From: Saprospiraceae bacterium
GTDB lineage: Bacteria; Bacteroidota; Bacteroidia; Chitinophagales; Saprospiraceae
Assembly (NCBI GenBank): GCA_029263015.1
Contig: JAJCYI010000013.1
Location: 1-64,000 of the forward strand
Direction: 5' to 3'
DNA length: 64,000 nucleotides
Shown: positions 38,569 through 48,146 of the stretch, piece after piece
How positions within the stretch are numbered: the first letter of the stretch is position 1
Layout: each line of letters opens with the position of its first letter
Position numbers and translations under genes: made by a program
The notes under the pieces: generated by a model
The model's database searches: none
What the model was told of the DNA's origin: nothing
Seen by the model: the letters and a program-made list of their open reading frames with translations, nothing else

Positions 38569-38731
38569 AGGGAGTAGGCAACAAATAACTTACCCATTTT
38601 GGCTCGTTCTTTTTCCTTCTAAAAACCCTTGAAAAAATAACCATAGCCCCACTATTCTTAGTTTTTCAAGCACTTTTACAAGAAAAAATAACTTCGCAAA
38701 ATTGGGTAGCTTATTTATTGCCTACTCCCTA
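38569..38731. repeat. IR-bounded intergenic element, copy 7
   Basis: Left AGGGAGTAGGCAACAAATAACTTACCCATTTTGG; right AAAATTGGGTAGCTTATTTATTGCCTACTCCCT; arms similar to copy 4. Confidence 0.85.
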
Positions 38732-38882
38732 AATGTAGAATTTCTGTAAAATTCCATCCTTTCCCATATCCGATGCCGATAAAAACCTCATGGGAGTTAA
38801 CTTTGCGAGAGAGCATGTTTCAATGCCCCGGCTGTCCGTTTTGACGGTTGACAAGTTTATTGTTCACGAAAATTTCCGAGCC

Positions 38883-40160
38883 ATGAAAAAACACTTACTC
38901 CTTCTCAGTTTTTCAGTTTTTACATTTTCACTCTTTGCACAGGAGCTTGTCGGCGTTTCCGTGGGCAGCGGTTATTCGGAACAGGCCTATTACAGGTTGT
39001 TCGTTGATGCCACCGACAATATAGACAACACTGCCTGGGACATCGCTTTTACTACGATTAGCGATGATGATGCTGGCATTCACGTAAACGAGTCATCTAA
39101 AACTGAATTTTCCCCTCCGACTCAGCCGAGCGTTGAATTGTATGCTGCCCCGACAGATGTTTTCGGGGATGCAATCGATCCAAGCGATTTGACCGACCGC
39201 CTCTTTAATGATGAAATAAGCTGGAACTATGGCGCTGCCAACAGTGAAAGGGATGAAAACAATCCCGACGATTATGGTTGGGGCTTGTTCGATTCTGGCA
39301 CGGATGCCATCACCGGCACAAAAGTTTTTGCTATAAAATTGAGAAGCGCTACCTGGAAAAAATTTCAAATCATATCAATGGCTGGTAGTATTTACACAAT
39401 GAAATATGCCAATCTGGATGGTTCAAATGAAGTGATGACCACCATCGACAAAGCAGATTTCCCCAACGCCAGCCTCGTTTATTTTTCTTTTGAAACCGAG
39501 GATTTGTTCGAGGTGATGCCCTGGGATTGGGATTTGGCATTTCAAAGATATGTCACATCGTTAGATGACGGCAATGGTTCTTTCATTGATTTACCTGTTA
39601 CCGGAGTGCTTTCTGGATATGGCGTACAGGTCGCGGAGGCTGACGAAGTTGACCCTGAAGATGTGGATTTCGTAGATTGGGAAGATTCGCTTAAAATCGA
39701 TATGGATATAATCGGTCATGATTGGAAAATTTTTAACAATGGCTGGACTTTACAGGACGATCTGGCCTATTTTGTAAAAACGGCCACAGGACATCTTTGG
39801 AAAATAATTTTCCTCGATTTTAGCGGCTCAAGTTCCGGCAATATCGTATTCGAAAAGACCGATTTGGGAGGAACTTCCGCTGTCAATGACCCCAACAGCA
39901 ACATTGCTGGACTTGATGTTTTTCCAAACCCAGTACGCAGTGAAGCTTCTGTCGTGTTTACCCTGAAAAAAGCCGTGAACGATATTCGAATTTCCATTCA
40001 CAATGTACTCGGACAGGAAGTATGGAGTGGAATGCCAACTGTCGCGCACGAAGGATTAAATGCACTGACAATCAACAAATTGAATATCCAGAGCGGTGCA
40101 TATTTCCTGTCAATTGAAGTGGACAATGAAATGATCACGCAAAGAATCTGGGTGCAATAA
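38883..40160 (+). CDS. HmuY-like exported protein with T9SS type A sorting domain
   Basis: Signal peptide MKKHLLLLSFSVFTFSLFAQ; paired 'WDIAF' and 'WDLAFQRY' segments as in HmuY-type proteins; C-terminal LDVFPNPVRSEASVVF... Confidence 0.78.
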   Translation: MKKHLLLLSFSVFTFSLFAQELVGVSVGSGYSEQAYYRLFVDATDNIDNTAWDIAFTTISDDDAGIHVNESSKTEFSPPTQPSVELYAAPTDVFGDAIDPSDLTDRLFNDEISWNYGAANSERDENNPDDYGWGLFDSGTDAITGTKVFAIKLRSATWKKFQIISMAGSIYTMKYANLDGSNEVMTTIDKADFPNASLVYFSFETEDLFEVMPWDWDLAFQRYVTSLDDGNGSFIDLPVTGVLSGYGVQVAEADEVDPEDVDFVDWEDSLKIDMDIIGHDWKIFNNGWTLQDDLAYFVKTATGHLWKIIFLDFSGSSSGNIVFEKTDLGGTSAVNDPNSNIAGLDVFPNPVRSEASVVFTLKKAVNDIRISIHNVLGQEVWSGMPTVAHEGLNALTINKLNIQSGAYFLSIEVDNEMITQRIWVQ

Positions 40161-40194
40161 TTGGCACTAATAAACCACCATTCATCAAACCTAC

Positions 40195-40806
40195 ATGCAC
40201 AACACCATCATTTTTGATCTCGGCGGCGTCCTGATCGACTGGAATCCCGATTATGTTTTTGATAAAATATTCAATGGCGACGAGAAGCGGAAGAGTCACT
40301 TTTTTGAGAATATCTGCACTTCAGACTGGAACGAAAACCAGGATGCCGGATATCCTCTTCAAAAAGCAACAGAAGAAAAATTATTGGAATTCCCAGAATG
40401 GGGAACTGAAATAAAAGCCTTTTATGGCCGCTGGAAAGAAATGCTCGGCGGCCCGATTCAGGAGACAGTCGATATATTTCGAAAAATAAAAAATGCGGAT
40501 TCGCACCGTTTGTACGCACTCACCAATTGGTCAGCGGAAACTTTCCCTATAGCCCTGGAGCGCTTTGATTTTTTACAATGGTTCGAGGGAATTGCAGTTT
40601 CGGGCACAGAAAAGACCCGCAAACCATTTCCCGAATTTTACAAAATCCTCTTTGAGCGATATTCGATTGAGCCAACAAAAGCCATTTTTATTGATGACAA
40701 TGTGAGGAATATAGAAGCTGGCAGGGCATTGGGGCTTACGGGCATCCATTTCCAATCGGCAGAAATGTTGGAGGCAGAATTGAATAGCCTGGGCGTACTC
40801 GCTTGA
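40195..40806 (+). CDS. HAD family hydrolase
   Basis: IIFDLGGVLIDWNPDYVF motif I; ALTNWSAE motif II; FIDDNVRNIEAGRALGL motif IV. Confidence 0.93.
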   Translation: MHNTIIFDLGGVLIDWNPDYVFDKIFNGDEKRKSHFFENICTSDWNENQDAGYPLQKATEEKLLEFPEWGTEIKAFYGRWKEMLGGPIQETVDIFRKIKNADSHRLYALTNWSAETFPIALERFDFLQWFEGIAVSGTEKTRKPFPEFYKILFERYSIEPTKAIFIDDNVRNIEAGRALGLTGIHFQSAEMLEAELNSLGVLA

Positions 40807-40807
40807 A

Positions 40808-40923
40808 AGAGGGGTCAGGGGTCAGTTTATCATTCCTGAAAAATCAATTTTTCATTTTTCAAACAGTCCATTGAATTTGGATAATGCCATTTTTTTAAAT
40901 TCATCTGACCCCTGACTCCTCTT
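40808..40923. repeat. Inverted repeat downstream of HAD gene
   Basis: AGAGGGGTCAGGGGTCAG paired with CTGACCCCTGACTCCTCT (one mismatch). Confidence 0.8.
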
Positions 40924-41440
40924 CCCTGACCCCTTCTCCTAATCCTTATAAGTAAAAAAAAACAGCCCGCTGTCGCATCTCGTCAGCAGGCCGTCTAAAT
41001 CCTGTATAAATAGTCCCAAAGTTTTCACAGCTTAAAAAAAATTCGGAGTCCAAAAGCAAAGAGAGCATGTTGTTAGGGACGTTTTTTGGAATTAAAATCT
41101 CTTATTAATCAGCTTTGTAATAACTCATTTCACAATACAAAGAAAAGGATTGTAGACTCCTCGATCCAACCAAGTTATTTTATAAGTCAGTTTTCTAAAC
41201 TCCAGTTTTAGACGCAAAATAAAAAATGAAAAACGTAGCGTTGAGTAATAACTTGGTTCTTCAACAGACTCTTCAGACATTCTTCGTTTTCCATTCACCA
41301 TTCTCTTATAAGGTTTACTTTTGCGCTCTTTTTTAGCAAACAAATTTTTGAAATAAATCAGGAAGCAGGGGGGAATTGGTTTAGTGGTGCGCCATTACAC
41401 CTATACACCGTTAAACCATTATCCCATTGCACCAACTTCT

Positions 41441-42961
41441 ATGAAAAAAATACAATCTGCACTCATCTCAGTTTTTCACAAGGAAGGACTTGAAGACATT
41501 GTACTTCAACTGTACAAATTGGGGGTTACCATTTACTCAACCGGTGGCACACAGACCTATATTGAAGGGTTGGGCGTTCCGGTAAATAAAGTCGAGGAGC
41601 TTACCTCCTACCCTTCCATTCTGGATGGCCGGGTAAAAACGCTGCACCCAAAAGTATTCGGTGGCATTCTTGCCCGCCGGGAAGATGCGCACCGCTCACA
41701 GCTTGAACAATATGAAATTCCGGAAATCGATTTGGTAATCGTCGATCTATATCCTTTTGAGGAGACTGTTTCCAATACCGCCGACGAAGCTTCCATCATT
41801 GAAAAAATAGACATTGGCGGCATTTCATTGATCCGCGCCGCTGCCAAAAATTTCAAGGATGTGGCCGTTGTCCCTTCCAAGGAGGAGTATGGAATGCTGG
41901 GTAACCTCTTGCAAGAAAAGCAAGGATTTCTTAACCTCGAAAACCGAAAAGAATTGGCCCGTCGGGCATTCAAGGTTTCGTCCAATTACGACGTAGCTAT
42001 CTTCAATTATTTCAACGAAGGAAGTACCGACCTTTCTTTCAAACACAGCATGCACCAAGCTGAGGTTTTGCGTTATGGCGAAAATCCCCACCAGAGCGGC
42101 GTGTTCTTTGGCGATTTTGATAAAATATTCGAAAAGCTGAACGGGAAGGCTATCTCATACAACAACCTCGTGGATATTGATGCAGCTTTGCAAATCATGC
42201 GGGAATTCAAAAATGCCGACCCGACCTTTGCCATTTTAAAACATACCAATTCCTGCGGATTGGCCAGCCGCCCGACCCTGCACGGGGCATGGACAGCTGC
42301 CCTGGCATGTGACAATGTTTCTGCCTTTGGTGGCATTTTTGTCTGCAACCACACGATCAATATGGAAACTGCGGAAGAGATTGACAAACTGTTTTACGAA
42401 GTACTGATCGCCCCTGATTTTGAAACAGATGCATTGGCGTTTTTACAGAAAAAAAAGAAACGTGTTTTGTTGAAAACCAAAGACTACTTTGTAAAACCCC
42501 GATCTTTTCGGAGTCTCTTGAACGGGGTAGTCGAACAAGACGCCGATCTGCGAACTGAGGCCAAAGCCGACCTCAAAACAGCCACCAAAATCGCCCCGAC
42601 AGATGCCCAGGTCAGCGATCTCCTTTTTGCCAACATCGCTGTAAAGCACCTGAAATCAAACGGCATCGCCCTGGTAAAAAACAAACAGCTCATCGGCATG
42701 GGCTGCGGCCAACCTTCGAGGGTGGATGCACTGCGGCAGGCCATCGCCAAGGCCAAAGCTTTTGGTTTCAACCTCGACGGAGCAGTGATGGCTTCCGATG
42801 CCTTTTTCCCTTTTCCTGATTGTGTTGAAATCGCAGATAACGAGGGCATCAAAGCGGTCGTCCAGCCAGGTGGCTCGATCAAAGACCAGCTGAGTATTGA
42901 CTATTGCGATGCACACGATATGGCTATGGTCATGACGGGGCATCGACATTTTAAGCATTGA
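41441..42961 (+). CDS. purH: Bifunctional AICAR transformylase/IMP cyclohydrolase
   Basis: Full-length PurH signatures (STGGTQTYIEGLGVPV, LDGRVKTLHPKVFGGIL, LRYGENPHQSG, DAFFPFPDCVEIA...GIKAVVQPGGSIKD); start refined to 41441. Confidence 0.96.
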   Translation: MKKIQSALISVFHKEGLEDIVLQLYKLGVTIYSTGGTQTYIEGLGVPVNKVEELTSYPSILDGRVKTLHPKVFGGILARREDAHRSQLEQYEIPEIDLVIVDLYPFEETVSNTADEASIIEKIDIGGISLIRAAAKNFKDVAVVPSKEEYGMLGNLLQEKQGFLNLENRKELARRAFKVSSNYDVAIFNYFNEGSTDLSFKHSMHQAEVLRYGENPHQSGVFFGDFDKIFEKLNGKAISYNNLVDIDAALQIMREFKNADPTFAILKHTNSCGLASRPTLHGAWTAALACDNVSAFGGIFVCNHTINMETAEEIDKLFYEVLIAPDFETDALAFLQKKKKRVLLKTKDYFVKPRSFRSLLNGVVEQDADLRTEAKADLKTATKIAPTDAQVSDLLFANIAVKHLKSNGIALVKNKQLIGMGCGQPSRVDALRQAIAKAKAFGFNLDGAVMASDAFFPFPDCVEIADNEGIKAVVQPGGSIKDQLSIDYCDAHDMAMVMTGHRHFKH

Positions 42962-43014
42962 CCGTAGTTGGCAGTTGGCTTAGATTCGAGTATATTTGAA
43001 TAAAATTATTTGTT

Positions 43015-43269
43015 ATGGATATTCAATTGGAGAAAATCAGGATTATGCACAAGTTGGCTGAGGTTGATGAAGAGTGGGTCATAAAAAGCTTCAAAAAGTT
43101 ACTGGGAATTTCAGATAATACAGATGATGAATTTGTCAAAGAATATGAGGCTAACCTTAAGCCAATGACAAAAGAAGAATTGATTCAGCGATCCGAAGAA
43201 GCACTAGAGGATTATAAGTCGGGGCGGTTTATTGATTTGGAAGATTATATTAAATCTCTCGAAACATAA
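43015..43269 (+). CDS. Putative antitoxin of a RelE/ParE-type TA pair
   Basis: 84-aa acidic protein directly upstream of a ParE-like reading frame; LTKEELIQRSEEALEDYKSGRFIDLEDY-like C-terminus. Confidence 0.65.
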   Translation: MDIQLEKIRIMHKLAEVDEEWVIKSFKKLLGISDNTDDEFVKEYEANLKPMTKEELIQRSEEALEDYKSGRFIDLEDYIKSLET

Positions 43270-43272
43270 ACC

Positions 43273-43566
43273 GTGAAAGTCAAATTATCCCAAAAAACAG
43301 TTGACCGCCTTTCCAATATCGTTAAATATTACCAAAGGAAAGGACTTGAAAAATATGGTTGAAAAGTAAGAGCAAGAATCCTCTCAAAAATTTTGAAGCT
43401 AAGAGACTTTCCTCAAATAGGCCCAATAGAAGAAAACATGAAAGACGCCAGATTAGAACATCGTTATCTGGTTGAAGAAGACCATAAGATTATTTACGTT
43501 TTCTTTGATGACCATGTATTAGTTACAGACATTTTCGATACAAGACAGGATCCAAGTAAAATGTAA
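43273..43566 (+). pseudogene. ParE/RelE-like toxin interrupted by an in-frame TGA
   Basis: My translation from GTG 43273: VKVKLSQKTVDRLSNIVKYYQRKGLEKYG*KVRARILSKILKLRDFPQIGPIEENMKDARLEHRYLVEEDHKIIYVFFDDHVLVTDIFDTRQDPSKM; TGA at 43360-43362. Confidence 0.8.
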
Positions 43567-43581
43567 TTTAAAAGTAGATAA

Positions 43582-43812
43582 ATGAAAGCAGTAAAACAGC
43601 CATTGACCAATCTTCAACTTGAACTTCTTAAACTTTTTGCACGGGATTTACCTGAGCAGGATTTGATAGCCATCCGGCAAATGTTGATTCAATATTTTGC
43701 AAAAGAATCAATGGATTTAGCAGACTACGCTTGGAAAAAAAAGGGATGGAACAAAGCGGATGAAGAGCACTTTTTAAATGAACATTTCAGAACTTCATAT
43801 CCCAAGAAGTGA
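43582..43812 (+). CDS. Small antitoxin-like protein lacking an adjacent toxin
   Basis: 76 aa, KQPLTNLQLELLKLFARDLPEQDLIAIRQMLIQYFA resembles Bacteroidota antitoxins usually preceding PIN toxins. Confidence 0.6.
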   Translation: MKAVKQPLTNLQLELLKLFARDLPEQDLIAIRQMLIQYFAKESMDLADYAWKKKGWNKADEEHFLNEHFRTSYPKK

Positions 43813-43835
43813 AAATCTGAAATAAGAATAAGAGC

Positions 43836-45284
43836 ATGTCCATCTACGATCAATACGAAACCGTTATTGGCCTCGAAATCCACCTCCAGCTTTCTACCCA
43901 GAGCAAAGCCTTCTGTGGAGACGATGTGACCTTTGGTGGTGAACCCAATACCCATGTAAGTGCCATTTCATTGGGCCATCCTGGCACGCTTCCAAAATTG
44001 AACAAGAAGCAGGTGGAATATGCCGTTCGGCTCGGCCTTGCATTGGACAGTAAGATCAATTTGCGGAACTGCTTTGACCGTAAAAATTACTTCTACCTCG
44101 ACCTGCCAAAAGGATACCAGATCACTCAGGACAAATACCCTGTAACCGTTGGCGGCGGCCTTGAAATAAGGGTAGATGGGGAAAAAAAATACATCCGCTT
44201 GCACCATATCCACATGGAGGAGGACGCCGGAAAATCGATCCACGATGTTGATCCTGCTCATTCACTGATCGACCTAAACCGCGCCGGCACACCCCTACTC
44301 GAAATAGTGACCGAGCCAGACCTACGCTCCGGCGAAGAAGTGGATGCTTTCATGACGGCGATGCGCCAACTGGCTCGCTACCTCGATATTTCGGACGGCA
44401 ACATGCAGGAAGGTTCGATGCGATGTGACGTGAATGTTTCAGTAATGAAAAAAGGAGAAACCAAATATGGAGAACGCTGCGAAGTCAAAAACGTCAACTC
44501 CATGAAATTTGCCCGGCAGGCGATTGCTTACGAAACCAAACGACAGATTGATTTGATAGAAAGCGGAGGTGAAGTCACCCGGACAACCCTCAATTTCAAT
44601 CCTGTCACGGGCGTCACCACCCCGATGCGGGACAAGGAAAGCGCCCACGACTATCGTTATTTTCCCGATCCTGACCTCCCTCCTGTTGTTTTGACGGAAA
44701 AAGAAGTGACAGCCATAAAAGCAGCGCTCCCGCCTTTGCCAAATGAGCTTTTCCAAAAATTCACCACTGAATTTGCACTGCCAGAATATGATGCGGCGTT
44801 GTTGACCACTGAGAAAGACACGGCTTTGTTTTTTATTGATTTGGCTGGAAAAACTCCCCATTTTAAAGCTGCTGCCAACCTGATCATTAATCGAATCAGC
44901 CCTTACTTGTCAGAAAAAAATATTGCCCTCAAAGATTTTTCAGTCCCCACCAATCAATTGGCCGATTTCATCCAGCTTATTGCAGACGGTAAAGTAACTG
45001 CCTCCATCGCCTATCAACGGCTTTTCCCAGAACTGGTAAAAAACCCTGGAAAATCCCCGCTCGATTTGGCCACTTCCCTCAACCTGATCCAAAGTGACGA
45101 CGAAGATTTTTTGGAAAAAATAATAGAAGATATTTTGGCTAAAAACCCCGATAAAGTAAAAGCCTATCAAAATGGCAAAAAAGGCTTGATCGGTTTTTTT
45201 ATGGGGCAAGTAATGCGTGAATCAAAAGGGAAGGCCGAGCCAAAAGCAACAAATGCTTTGATTTTGAAGAAGTTGATTTGTTAG
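43836..45284 (+). CDS. gatB: Asp-tRNA(Asn)/Glu-tRNA(Gln) amidotransferase subunit B
   Basis: YETVIGLEIHLQLSTQSKAFC, DLPKGYQITQ, IHMEEDAGKS, SMRCDVNVSV, EVKNVNS, C-terminal YqeY-type tail. Confidence 0.97.
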   Translation: MSIYDQYETVIGLEIHLQLSTQSKAFCGDDVTFGGEPNTHVSAISLGHPGTLPKLNKKQVEYAVRLGLALDSKINLRNCFDRKNYFYLDLPKGYQITQDKYPVTVGGGLEIRVDGEKKYIRLHHIHMEEDAGKSIHDVDPAHSLIDLNRAGTPLLEIVTEPDLRSGEEVDAFMTAMRQLARYLDISDGNMQEGSMRCDVNVSVMKKGETKYGERCEVKNVNSMKFARQAIAYETKRQIDLIESGGEVTRTTLNFNPVTGVTTPMRDKESAHDYRYFPDPDLPPVVLTEKEVTAIKAALPPLPNELFQKFTTEFALPEYDAALLTTEKDTALFFIDLAGKTPHFKAAANLIINRISPYLSEKNIALKDFSVPTNQLADFIQLIADGKVTASIAYQRLFPELVKNPGKSPLDLATSLNLIQSDDEDFLEKIIEDILAKNPDKVKAYQNGKKGLIGFFMGQVMRESKGKAEPKATNALILKKLIC

Positions 45285-45342
45285 AATCTGTACTTGATCT
45301 CTTCTTTTATTCCCCCCATAAACTTTCTGTTATGCTAATTCG

Positions 45343-45621
45343 TTGTACTTTTACATAAAATTTTCAGTCATGAGAAATGGTCAATCGAATACCGATGCTT
45401 TCTTCTTGGGTTTCTTAGCTGTTCTTGTAGGATTTGGGGTTTCGTACCTTATAGATGAGCAGTTAAAAAGGCATGGAAGGATACAAGGCTTAAGAAAACA
45501 ATTAGATACCGGGCCTGTTAATGATTTTTCAAACATCCAAAATGATTGGTCTAATATCCGAAATGATGTTCAAAAAGCATACAAAAAACTTCAACTAGAG
45601 CAACTCAACGAAACCATCTAA
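45343..45621 (+). CDS. Small hypothetical membrane protein
   Basis: One TM (FFLGFLAVLVGFGVSYLI); overlaps the open frame of the following DUF2335 gene. Confidence 0.5.
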   Translation: MYFYIKFSVMRNGQSNTDAFFLGFLAVLVGFGVSYLIDEQLKRHGRIQGLRKQLDTGPVNDFSNIQNDWSNIRNDVQKAYKKLQLEQLNETI

Positions 45622-46039
45622 AAGACGTACTTCTTCCTCTACTCAACAGGTAACGGTTTCGAAGCAAGAAATTTACTCAGGCCCATTACCTAAACCTGAA
45701 ACATTAGCCCAATACGAACAAATTAAACCTGGGTTTGCAGAGCGTCTGATCGTCATGGCTGAAAAAGAACAAGAAGAAAGACACAAAAATCAAAAATCCC
45801 TCATACAAATTGAACAAGATAACCACGTCGCATTTAACCTTAATATTAAACGTGGGCAAACACTCGCTTTAGTAGCTGTTTTTGCTATGATTGGTTATTG
45901 TAGCTATCTCGCCTACTTAGGGGACATTCCCGCCTCAGCTGATGCTGCAAAATGGATAATAATTGGTCTTGCTGCTGTATTTATCACAGGCAGATTTGCC
46001 TCACAACTAAAAAAGAAAGATTTAGAATCTAAAGGGTAG
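45599..46039 (+). CDS. DUF2335-like membrane protein; start codon not identifiable
   Basis: Open frame from 45599 reads SNSTKPSKRRTSSSTQQVTVSKQEIYSGPLPKPETLAQYEQIKPGFAERLIVMAEKEQEERHKNQ... The YSGPLP..E.L..YE...PG.AER segment is the DUF2335 core but lies upstream of the ATG at 45755. Confidence 0.7.
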   Translation, partial: SNSTKPSKRRTSSSTQQVTVSKQEIYSGPLPKPETLAQYEQIKPGFAERLIVMAEKEQEERHKNQKSLIQIEQDNHVAFNLNIKRGQTLALVAVFAMIGYCSYLAYLGDIPASADAAKWIIIGLAAVFITGRFASQLKKKDLESKG

Positions 46040-46218
46040 CCAGTATCATTTTTGTTATTTCTTTTGACAAAAAAACGGAAAAGCAGTTCCCATTCTTATT
46101 ATTCTCAGCAGCAACACTTTTCGAAAAAGCGTCGCTCCTTGTACCGGTTTTTATTTAAATTATCTTTACCTTGGGTGATAAATTCTGGTTCCTTGAATCA
46201 TGCCATAATCAATACAAC

Positions 46219-48111
46219 ATGAAGTTATTTTCAAGAATAATTCTATTTTTTCTTTTATTATATTTTTCTAATATATTAAGCGCCCAACATTTTATCGAAT
46301 ACCAAGACTCCGCAAATATTGACCATATTTTTGATCACACCGGCTTTTTGGGTGGGGGTGCAGTCTTTTTTGATTACGACAACGATAGCGACGACGACCT
46401 CTATATTACTGCTGGAAATGAGCGGGACCATTTTTATGAAAACAATGGCGACGGCACATTTATATACAAAAGTATAGGTGCTGGTTTTTTGGTCACTAAA
46501 TTATATTACACCACTGGCGTGATTGCTGGGGACATCGACAACGACGGGTTCAAAGATTTATTCGTCACCACCTGGTTTTCTGATTTTGGACCTCTGGGTA
46601 AAAACCTTCTGTACAAAAACAATGGAGATGGAACTTTTACGGAAATATGGAATCAACAAGAAGAAAAAGATAACACCCAGGCAATGGGTGCCACATTTAT
46701 TGATTACGACCTCGATGGATTATTGGACATTTACGTGGCCAGTTATGTTGACGAAACAGGGTTCATCCATGATGATAACAACAACATAATTGGGTTCGAC
46801 CATACTTGTTATAAAAACACGCTTTATCACAATATTGGTAATGGCGAATTTGAAGAAAAGTCGTTTTCACTTAATATAATTGATGATGGTTGCGCATTGG
46901 CCACAACGGCCACTGACTTCGACATGGACGGAGATATGGATATTTATGTAGCCAACGATTTTGGAGAGTTTGTAAAACCTAATCAACTCTATCAATACAA
47001 TGCTGAAAATGGTTTTTACTGGGGTGTTGGTTCTGAATATAATGCGGATGAGAGCATGTACGGCATGGGCATCGCTGTCGGTGACATTGACAACGATCTT
47101 GACCTCGATTACTATGTTACCAATTTTGGGAAAAACGCCATGCTCAGGAACGACGGCAACGTATTCACAAACATTTCTGATCCGAGCGGCACAGGAGATG
47201 AATATATTACTGGAGACAGCTTGTTTGCCATTGGATGGGGCACCGCGTTTTTGGACGTTGACAACGACACCGATCTCGATTTATATATTGGAAACGGATT
47301 CGTCCCCAGCCCGAGTTTTTTGCCTTCCTATCTTTTTCAAAATGATAAATTATTTCTGAACGACGGCAATGCTTCTTTTGAAGATGTCGGTCTCGACTTT
47401 GGTATTGAGAATAAATACGCCACGAGAGGTGTTTCGTATTCAGATTACGACAATGACGGCGACCTGGATATTTTGGCGGTGGTGGAAAATATCCCAGTGA
47501 CCAACTTACAATGGGCAACCCTCCTTTATAATAACCAATATGGCAATCAGAAAAATTGGTTTCAGGTAACATTGGAAGGAGTGAAAGTCAATAGGGATGC
47601 ATATGGGTCAAAATTGTATTTATATGCCGGCAATAAAGTTTGGTTACAGGAAATCAGTGGAGGATCAAGCCATGCGTCACAACCATCTTCAAGAGCACAT
47701 TTTGGATTGGATGACCTTACCCATATAGATAGCCTTAATATTGTATGGACTGGCGGCGAGCATTCACAAACATTATACGATCTCGGCATTAACCAACATA
47801 TTTATGTAGTTGAGGATACCGCTTTAATAAATAGTACTTCTAATATATTTAAACCCACTCTTAATATTTCTATTTCGCCGAACCCCGTCAATCAATTTGT
47901 TGACATCGAGTTTGACGTATTACCCCTTTTAAAAAATGGGAAAATGGAAATATTTAATTTATACGGAAAGTTAAAAAGGGAAATTATTATTGATAGTTTA
48001 TCAAACAAAATACAAATAAACACAAGCCACTTAAACAATGGCATTTATTTTATTTCAGCAAATATGGATGGATATATTTTTACTGAAAAAATAATTGTCA
48101 ATCATGGATGA
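46219..48111 (+). CDS. FG-GAP/VCBS (CRTAC1-like) repeat protein with T9SS sorting domain
   Basis: Multiple DxDxDGxxD repeats, ASPIC-like SGGSSHASQPSSRAHFGLDD, C-terminal ISPNPVNQFVDIEF. Confidence 0.92.
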   Translation: MKLFSRIILFFLLLYFSNILSAQHFIEYQDSANIDHIFDHTGFLGGGAVFFDYDNDSDDDLYITAGNERDHFYENNGDGTFIYKSIGAGFLVTKLYYTTGVIAGDIDNDGFKDLFVTTWFSDFGPLGKNLLYKNNGDGTFTEIWNQQEEKDNTQAMGATFIDYDLDGLLDIYVASYVDETGFIHDDNNNIIGFDHTCYKNTLYHNIGNGEFEEKSFSLNIIDDGCALATTATDFDMDGDMDIYVANDFGEFVKPNQLYQYNAENGFYWGVGSEYNADESMYGMGIAVGDIDNDLDLDYYVTNFGKNAMLRNDGNVFTNISDPSGTGDEYITGDSLFAIGWGTAFLDVDNDTDLDLYIGNGFVPSPSFLPSYLFQNDKLFLNDGNASFEDVGLDFGIENKYATRGVSYSDYDNDGDLDILAVVENIPVTNLQWATLLYNNQYGNQKNWFQVTLEGVKVNRDAYGSKLYLYAGNKVWLQEISGGSSHASQPSSRAHFGLDDLTHIDSLNIVWTGGEHSQTLYDLGINQHIYVVEDTALINSTSNIFKPTLNISISPNPVNQFVDIEFDVLPLLKNGKMEIFNLYGKLKREIIIDSLSNKIQINTSHLNNGIYFISANMDGYIFTEKIIVNHG

Positions 48112-48146
48112 AAATAAAATGTGGATATTCATTCCTATTTATTTCC

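Noticed and set aside
41125-41343. 72-aa minus-strand ORF in the HAD-purH gap
   Set aside because: Low complexity, no recognisable domain or ribosome-binding context; treated as noncoding.
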